Source: Cytophagaceae bacterium
Lineage (GTDB): Bacteria > Bacteroidota > Bacteroidia > Cytophagales > Spirosomataceae
NCBI GenBank assembly: GCA_027485075.1
Contig: JAIXRT010000104.1
Span: 1 to 5,697, forward strand
DNA length: 5,697 nt
Direction: 5' to 3'
The notes below the pieces were generated by a model. It saw only the letters and a list, made by a program, of their open reading frames with translations, ran no database searches and was not told where the DNA came from. The position numbers and the translations under genes were made by a program. Shown here in pieces: positions 1 to 5,100 of the stretch; position 1 is the first letter of the stretch, and every line of letters starts with the position of its first letter.

Positions 1-303
1 CTCATAGCCGACGAACTTGAATTCAAGTACGGTATTTTCAGAAGAAATGGAAATAGAATACTGGCCAGAGGCATCAGCGGTAGTCCCTTTGGTCGAGCCT
101 TTGATGGAAACTGAACCTCCAGCAAGAGGCTCTTGCGTAGTGGCATCGGTCAGTTTACCTTTGATGGTCAAAACTTTAAATCCTTGCGCATAAACCGTAT
201 TGGTTTGAAGGCAAAGAAAAATGAGGGCGCTAGCTAATAGAAAAACCGCATGGCGGCTTTGCGCTATTAACTTGTGCGCACGAGTGCGTACGAGTAATCT
301 CAT
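1..303 (-). CDS. SusC/RagA-like TonB-dependent outer-membrane protein, N-terminal fragment (runs off left edge)
   Basis: Only the first 101 codons are present, read from the ATG at 303-301. Residues 1-40 form a signal peptide: a long basic n-region (R2, R6, R8, K11, R17), a hydrophobic core around residues 19-32 (AVFLLASALIFLCL) and a cleavage site near VYA-QG at 39-40. Residues 46-101 match the carboxypeptidase-regulatory-like beta-sandwich that opens SusC-family receptors: a GKLTDATTQEPLAGGSVSIK stretch, then STKGTTADASGQYSIS and a closing LEFKFVGYE. In that family the domain precedes the TonB box, plug and 22-stranded barrel that import glycans or peptides with a SusD lipoprotein; none of those parts are visible here. 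The start is well fixed, because it is the only ATG in this frame near the signal peptide and an in-frame stop lies at 318-316. No Shine-Dalgarno sequence precedes it. Other surface proteins with the same leading domain remain possible. Confidence 0.82.
   Translation of the reverse strand, partial: MRLLVRTRAHKLIAQSRHAVFLLASALIFLCLQTNTVYAQGFKVLTIKGKLTDATTQEPLAGGSVSIKGSTKGTTADASGQYSISISSENTVLEFKFVGYE
275..294. repeat. Imperfect tandem 10-bp duplication inside the signal-peptide coding region
   Basis: TGCGCACGAG (275-284) is followed directly by TGCGTACGAG (285-294), with one mismatch. The copies lie 7-28 bases into the SusC-like gene and encode part of its basic n-region. Ten is not a multiple of three, so gain or loss of one copy would change the reading frame of the first codons. 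Confidence 0.6.
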
Positions 304-331
304 AAATAGATTGATTTAATTGGTTAAGAAA

Positions 332-339
332 CAAAAGTA
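332..339 (-). promoter_or_regulatory. Candidate Bacteroidota -7 element upstream of the SusC-like gene
   Basis: On the minus strand this reads TACTTTTG, an exact match to the Bacteroidota -7 consensus TAnnTTTG, ending 28 bases before the ATG at 303. No TTTG or TTG was found at the expected -33 spacing, so the call is weak. If real, the SusC-like gene has its own promoter rather than depending on read-through from the aminosugar-phosphate gene upstream. Confidence 0.35.
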
Positions 340-554
340 TATTGGTATAATGTTGATTAGATTACCTGCATATTATGCTAATGTTATCTAATTAATTCTT
401 CGAATTTTACTATTTTATTTTAGTACACCAAAAAAAGCAGTTAAAAAAATAGCCAATGGTTACCAATTAGTGACTACCAAACTTTACCCAAAAACACAAT
501 TTCACTTCGGTAGCTGCGTGCAAATCAATTACTTATACAAATAATTGAAGGAGA

Positions 555-570
555 CAATATGAGCATATTG
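555..570. repeat. Short perfect inverted repeat just downstream of the AgaI-like gene
   Basis: CAATATG (555-561) and CATATTG (564-570) are perfect reverse complements separated by two bases. The site lies about 30 bases past the stop codon of the minus-strand gene. As RNA it could form a 6-bp AU-rich hairpin with a 4-base loop, but no T-run follows it in the minus direction, so it is a poor factor-independent terminator. It could equally be a protein-binding palindrome. Confidence 0.4.
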
Positions 571-598
571 AAATAAATGCGAAACAAACAACGAACGA

Positions 599-1294
599 TT
601 ACAAACTAACCGTCGTATAACATTCCACATTCGGATGTAACCACAAAAAAGACGCAGGACAGTCGGTGGTAATTTTCTTTGTCATAATCTGCTTAAACGC
701 ATCTTCCTTCCCATTTCCAGTCACTAAAAAGATAATCTTTTTGGATGCCAAAATCTCCTCCATCCCCACACACAATCCAAAAGCGGGCTCAGCACCTTGC
801 GATAAGGCTGGATCATGCTGAATCGTGGAAGGCGCTAAGGTCGCCTTATGAAATTTAGGATTTAAATAGGGTGCCGGCTCATTAAACGCAATATGCCCAT
901 TTTTGCCCAAGCCCAAAATACAAATATCAAATGGGCCTTCCCGTTCAATCACCCCTTGCATCCGAAGGCATTCTGAATCCGTATCCGTCCTATTCGTATC
1001 AAATCCGAAATACCTCGTTTCAGGTATATCTAAAGGTCCTAATAAATGCTTATGTAAATAAGATTCGCACGAATCCGGGTGTTCTGAAGGAATAATGCCC
1101 CATTCGTCCATTTTCATAACACGCATCTGTGTAAAATCCGACGTATGTTTGGCCATCTCTGTATACATGCCTGTAGGTGAGCCTCCCGTAGCCGCACAAA
1201 AAAATAAAGATGGATTTGCGCGAACTGAACTCAAAATACTTGCGCTGGCCAATTGGCTTAATTCCGTATAATCAATGGTATGGGTGATTTTCAT
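599..1294 (-). CDS. agaI: AgaI-type galactosamine-6-phosphate deaminase/isomerase (NagB superfamily)
   Basis: This 231-residue cytoplasmic enzyme belongs to the NagB/6-phosphogluconolactonase superfamily, which opens the sugar ring and isomerises and deaminates hexosamine 6-phosphates to ketose 6-phosphates plus ammonia. Visible motifs are the phosphate-binding loop ATGGSPTG at 35-42, the catalytic DEW at 63-65 (D63 corresponds to D72 of E. coli NagB), and GKNGHIAFNEP at 130-140, where H134 and E139 correspond to NagB H143 and E148. The position of NagB D141 is N132. From memory, E. coli AgaI also has the GKNGH sequence and a matching C-terminal ASFLWLH block (here 214-220), which favours galactosamine 6-phosphate over glucosamine 6-phosphate. 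The length is slightly shorter than typical NagB (about 266). No Shine-Dalgarno sequence precedes the ATG. Glucosamine-6-phosphate deaminase is the main alternative. The family call is firm and the substrate is not. Confidence 0.85.
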   Translation of the reverse strand: MKITHTIDYTELSQLASASILSSVRANPSLFFCAATGGSPTGMYTEMAKHTSDFTQMRVMKMDEWGIIPSEHPDSCESYLHKHLLGPLDIPETRYFGFDTNRTDTDSECLRMQGVIEREGPFDICILGLGKNGHIAFNEPAPYLNPKFHKATLAPSTIQHDPALSQGAEPAFGLCVGMEEILASKKIIFLVTGNGKEDAFKQIMTKKITTDCPASFLWLHPNVECYTTVSL

Positions 1295-1300
1295 AGCAAT

Positions 1301-1329
1301 TTTGTCTCAATTATCAGTTTTTATCTTTT
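1301..1329 (+). promoter_or_regulatory. Candidate Bacteroidota-type promoter for the plus-strand operon
   Basis: TTTG at 1301-1304 is followed after 17 bases by TATCTTTT at 1322-1329, which matches TAnnTTTG at seven of eight positions. Transcription would begin near 1335-1340, leaving a leader of roughly 50 bases before the ATG at 1387. The right-hand element overlaps the left arm of the inverted repeat at 1319-1342. The assignment is by eye against the known consensus, and such AT-rich matches can arise by chance. Confidence 0.35.
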
Positions 1330-1342
1330 TTACGAGATAAAA
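1319..1342. repeat. 8-bp inverted repeat in the divergent intergenic region, possible operator
   Basis: TTTTATCT (1319-1326) and AGATAAAA (1335-1342) are perfect reverse complements around an 8-base spacer. The site lies between the divergently transcribed AgaI-like gene (start 1294) and the barrel gene (start 1387), and overlaps the candidate -7 element. The position fits an operator for a dimeric regulator; the AT-rich composition makes coincidence possible. Confidence 0.4.
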
Positions 1343-1386
1343 TTCGCTAATTTCAACATACCAACCTAGTTCTAAAAAACACATTA

Positions 1387-2106
1387 ATGAATTTATCCTC
1401 CCCAGCCACATGGACACATGTAGTCTCTGTAGGCATTATCTGGCTCTTTGCCATTACTCCTCCCCTTCACGCACAAAATTGGTCCATTCAATTAGGAACC
1501 AATAATACCCATTATCAATTTACAAATTCCCTAGGAACTCAAGTTTCATCCCTACGTCCCTCTCCAGGCAGGCATCTCGCATTGAGCTACCAAAAAGTAC
1601 TCCTAGATACGTCTAAACTTCTGCTTAAATCAAATCGATCTGCCCTTTACTTTACCAATCACAGTACGCAAGCTAAACTCGTAAGCATGCTGAGATTAGG
1701 ATTTCAGCTTTCCTCCGAACAGCTCAATGCATCTGGGAATGCAGGCATTAGTCAATTCGCCTATCAAACCGAATTTGCTGGAATTGGCATACAAGCTGGC
1801 CTACAAATACCCATACGTAAAAAACTATCCGTTGAAGTGGCTGGAAAATTAAACAGTCAATACCTCATTCAAGGAACACAGCGCATCGATTCCCAACAAT
1901 TTGATTTGCTACAAGATCCCCAATTCAATGGGCTTCAGCTTTCGGCAGGCTATGTGACCCAAGTAAATTACCGCATCAATACCCTTGCCGCACTTCACCT
2001 CGGATTTCAATCGCTGAAAAGTATCGGGGTGTCCGCCGTAAACAGTACCGAATTGGCCTTCCAACCCGCAACGGTATTCATTGGCATTCGTCTTTTCCCT
2101 AACTAA
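1387..2106 (+). CDS. Secreted small outer-membrane beta-barrel-like protein, function unknown
   Basis: I do not recognise a named family in this 239-residue protein. Residues 1-29 form a signal peptide with the hydrophobic core VVSVGIIWLFAI (12-23) and a likely cleavage site LHA-QN (27-31). The mature part has no further membrane helix, but shows alternating hydrophobic/polar stretches typical of outer-membrane strands: 62-72, 98-108, 130-141, 146-155, 182-195, 199-208 and 222-237. The chain ends in an amphipathic strand, TVFIGIRLFPN, with an aromatic residue close to the C-terminus, as in many barrel proteins. About eight strands would fit this size. The ATG follows an AT-rich leader without a Shine-Dalgarno sequence and directly precedes the signal peptide. 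Only 13 bases separate its stop from the giant fibre gene, so the two are probably co-transcribed and the barrel may help localise or anchor the fibre. It lacks the PorP/SprF sequence features I know, so I do not assign it to type IX secretion. Confidence 0.7.
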   Translation: MNLSSPATWTHVVSVGIIWLFAITPPLHAQNWSIQLGTNNTHYQFTNSLGTQVSSLRPSPGRHLALSYQKVLLDTSKLLLKSNRSALYFTNHSTQAKLVSMLRLGFQLSSEQLNASGNAGISQFAYQTEFAGIGIQAGLQIPIRKKLSVEVAGKLNSQYLIQGTQRIDSQQFDLLQDPQFNGLQLSAGYVTQVNYRINTLAALHLGFQSLKSIGVSAVNSTELAFQPATVFIGIRLFPN

Positions 2107-2119
2107 ACCCAAAATCGAC

Positions 2120-5100
2120 ATGAAAAATCTACTAAGCACACTAGTGATGCTCATTCTTGGATGGAATTGTTGGGCGCAAAACACGGGCATCAACTACCAA
2201 GCGGTCATCTTAAATCCGAATCCCGTTGAAATACCGGGAACATTTATTCAAAATCAAGTGCTCATTCAATCTAAAGTTACTGTTCGCTTTACCATCAAAA
2301 CAGGTAATACGGTAGATTTTGAGGAAACACATGATACCAAAACAGATGATTTTGGTTTAGTAAACTTAACCATTGGAACGGGAGAAGCGCAGGTAAGCAA
2401 TGCCAGACACCGTCAATGGAATGCAATCGTATGGAATGCGCAGGTCAAGTCACTTGTGGTTGCGGTTAAATTTGAGAATTCGGCCAACTACCTTGAAGTG
2501 AGTAATCAGACATTCAATTACTCTCCGTATGCGCTATATGCCGCATCCGTGGAATATACCAATGTACAAAATGCACCCAAAAAATTATCTCACTTTGAAA
2601 ATGATCCGGGCTACTTAATCAAACAGGATTTGAAGCCTTTAGAAGATAAAATGGCGGCGAATGAAAAGGAGACTGCGAAGCAATTTGTTTTGGTGGAAAC
2701 CCAACGAATTAGTCTTGAAAAACGCCTTGAATCACAAGAAATTCAAATCGGCACGCAAGCGACTGGGCTTCTAGCCGCGAATAAAACGTCTGAGGCTATT
2801 CAAAGTCAAGTCACACAAAATTTCAATACACTTAGTAAGCAACTAAACGACCAACGCGCACAAACAACAAATCAATTCAATAGTTTGGGTGGTTCATTTG
2901 AGTCCCTTAGTAATAAATCAACAGCCACAGATTTAGGAAGTGGAAATCCGAGTAATCAGGCGTATCCGAGCCAACAAGCCGTTAAGACTTATGTAGATCA
3001 GGCCATCAGTCAGGTGGTTGTTTCCGGAGCACCAGATGCGACGACACTTGCTCCTGGCAAAGTTCAACTTGCTGGGGATCTCGGCGGGACAGCGACAAAT
3101 CCGACGGTTCCCGGACTAGCTCAGAAGGAGGCATTGACAAATAAAACGGTAGATTTGACAGCGGATGGTGCTTCCGATATTAAGTATCCATCGGCGAAAG
3201 CAGTTAAATTTTATGTAGATCAAGCCACATTGGGAACGGCATTGGCGGCAGATTTGAATGCGAAGGCAGATAAGAATTCCCCAATCTTCACGGGTATACC
3301 TCAATTACCAAGTACGACTGTGGCCATTACACAAAGCAATGGAACAAACTCTACACAAATAGCAACCACTGCATTTGTGCAAAATTCCATTGCTGCACTT
3401 TCGGTAAACGATGCAAGCTCGAGCGCAAAAGGAATTATTCAATTAGGAGGAGATCTGGGAGGAACGGCTTCTGCCCCACTTGTACCTGGCTTGGCTGGTA
3501 AAGAAGTTTCCAGTAATAAATCAAATGATATTAATGCAGATGCTTTATCCGTAACTAAATACCCCTCTGTGAAAATGATTAAAGACTATGTAGACACGCA
3601 AGTTACCAATGGAAGCGTTTCCGATGCGAGCACGAGTATCAAAGGGATTGTGCGATTAGCAGGTGATTTGGGTGGAACGTCAGCTTCGCCATCCATCAAT
3701 TCGGATGCCATAACAACCATAAAAATTCAAAACGGAGCTGTTACTGATGCCAAAATTGATCAGGTAAGTGGGTCAAAAGTTACAGGAAACATTCTTGGAA
3801 ATGCGGCAAATGTGACTGGAATTGTAAGCGCCAGCAATGGAGGAAGCGGCGTAGCTGGAACATTAACAGGCTATTTAATCGGAAATGGAACTTCTGCATT
3901 TACAGCGTCCTCGACCATTCCAGTGGCTAATGTTACAGGGGCTGAACTAGTAGCTAACAAATCAACAGCAACCGACTTAGGAAACTCTACACCTAGTGAT
4001 ACCTATTATAGTAGTCAAAAAGCAGTTAAAACGTATGTCGATGCGGCAGTAAGTAATTCAGTCGGGGGAGCTACCTTAACGGCATTAGACTTAAAAGAGA
4101 ATGCAGCGAACAAATCAGATGCAACATTAGGGACAAGTACGACATTATTTCCTACACAAAATGCGGTCAAAACGTATGTAGACGGAAAGTTAGGTGCCTC
4201 TAATTACATTACTTTCAGCAACTTACCTTTATTGGCCAACGGCACAGTGCTCGGAAATTTCAGCGGGTCTACCGCAAGCCCATCGGCTTTAAATACGACA
4301 GGAAGTGGTAATTTGGTCCGCGCCTCCAATGCCACGATAACAAGTCCTGTTCTTAATGGGACCATTACAGGATCTGCTGTTCTGAGCGTTGCTAACGGCG
4401 GCTTAGGTACAAACACCATGAGTGCTGGATATGTAAAAGCAGGTAATCCATTCTTTTCAATTAGTGCTATTCCAGTGAGTGATGTGAGTGGAGCGGTTCA
4501 GAAAGTAAATGGGATAACTCCGGATGGAAGCGGAAATGTCGCAATTCTATATGGAAGGACCTATACTGGCATCTATAATGGGGGCTCATTTACAGCAGTC
4601 AGTTCTCCCACAAACAGTGATATTTACATCGTTTCTGCAGATCCAACAAGTTCAAATAATGGCCGAACTTTCATTTATGATGGTGCGAGCTGGAATGAAA
4701 TTAGCACGGACCAAGCAGCACTCGACGCACGTTATGTTCGCCTCTCAGGTGGTGTCATGGGTGGAAATCTAAGTTTTGGAATAGGTAAGAAAGTGATTTT
4801 ACAAGATGCTCCTTCGGCCGACACGGATGCAGTTAATAAAGCCTATGTAGATAATACGGTAAGTACAGGCGGTACGCCCGATGCCTCTGCTACCACTTCA
4901 GGAAAAATCAAACTAGCCGGCGATATCACCGGAACAGCATCGAGTCCAAGTATCGCAGCGAATGCTATAAGCAACTTAAAAATTGCCGATGGAGCTGTCA
5001 CTGATGCCAAAATTTCGGGGATTTTATCTGCTGCAAAAGGCGGAACAGGGATTGATAATACGGGAAAATCAATTACCCTCGGGGGAAATTTAGTCCTAAA

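Larger units (their letters stand above)
304..598. other. AT-rich intergenic region between the AgaI-like gene and the SusC-like gene
   Basis: This 295-base gap separates two minus-strand genes. It is visibly richer in A and T than the flanking genes and contains no convincing protein-coding gene or RNA gene. It holds the candidate -7 element at 332-339, A-runs at 430-436 and 442-448, a 6-bp inverted repeat CAATTA/TAATTG at 526-531 and 542-547, and a 7-bp one at 555-570. A five-codon ATG-to-stop frame at 559-576 on the plus strand is preceded by AAGGAG (548-553), but it is too short to call a gene. I found no stem followed by a T-run that would serve as a clear terminator for the gene ending at 599. 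Confidence 0.6.

Noticed and set aside
526..570. Factor-independent terminator for the AgaI-like gene
   Set aside because: The two inverted repeats here are AT-rich with 6-7 bp stems, and neither is followed by a T-run in the minus direction.
1387..2106. PorP/SprF type IX secretion membrane protein
   Set aside because: The position before a giant adhesin is suggestive, but the protein is shorter than that family (about 300 residues) and lacks the N-terminal 'Q-D-P-Q-Y-T-Q-Y-M' type sequence I associate with it.
2120..2178. Lipoprotein signal peptide on the fibre protein (C17)
   Set aside because: The residues before the cysteine are G-W-N, which does not fit the lipobox; a signal peptidase I site after A19 fits better.
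1909..2193. Minus-strand 94-codon frame across the barrel-fibre junction
   Set aside because: It overlaps two better-supported plus-strand genes, including both the C-terminal barrel strand and the fibre signal peptide, and has no recognisable feature.
3116..4772. Short frames at 3116-3304 (minus), 4204-4419 (minus) and 4524-4772 (plus, other frame)
   Set aside because: All lie inside the continuous fibre frame and show no motif; they are shadows.
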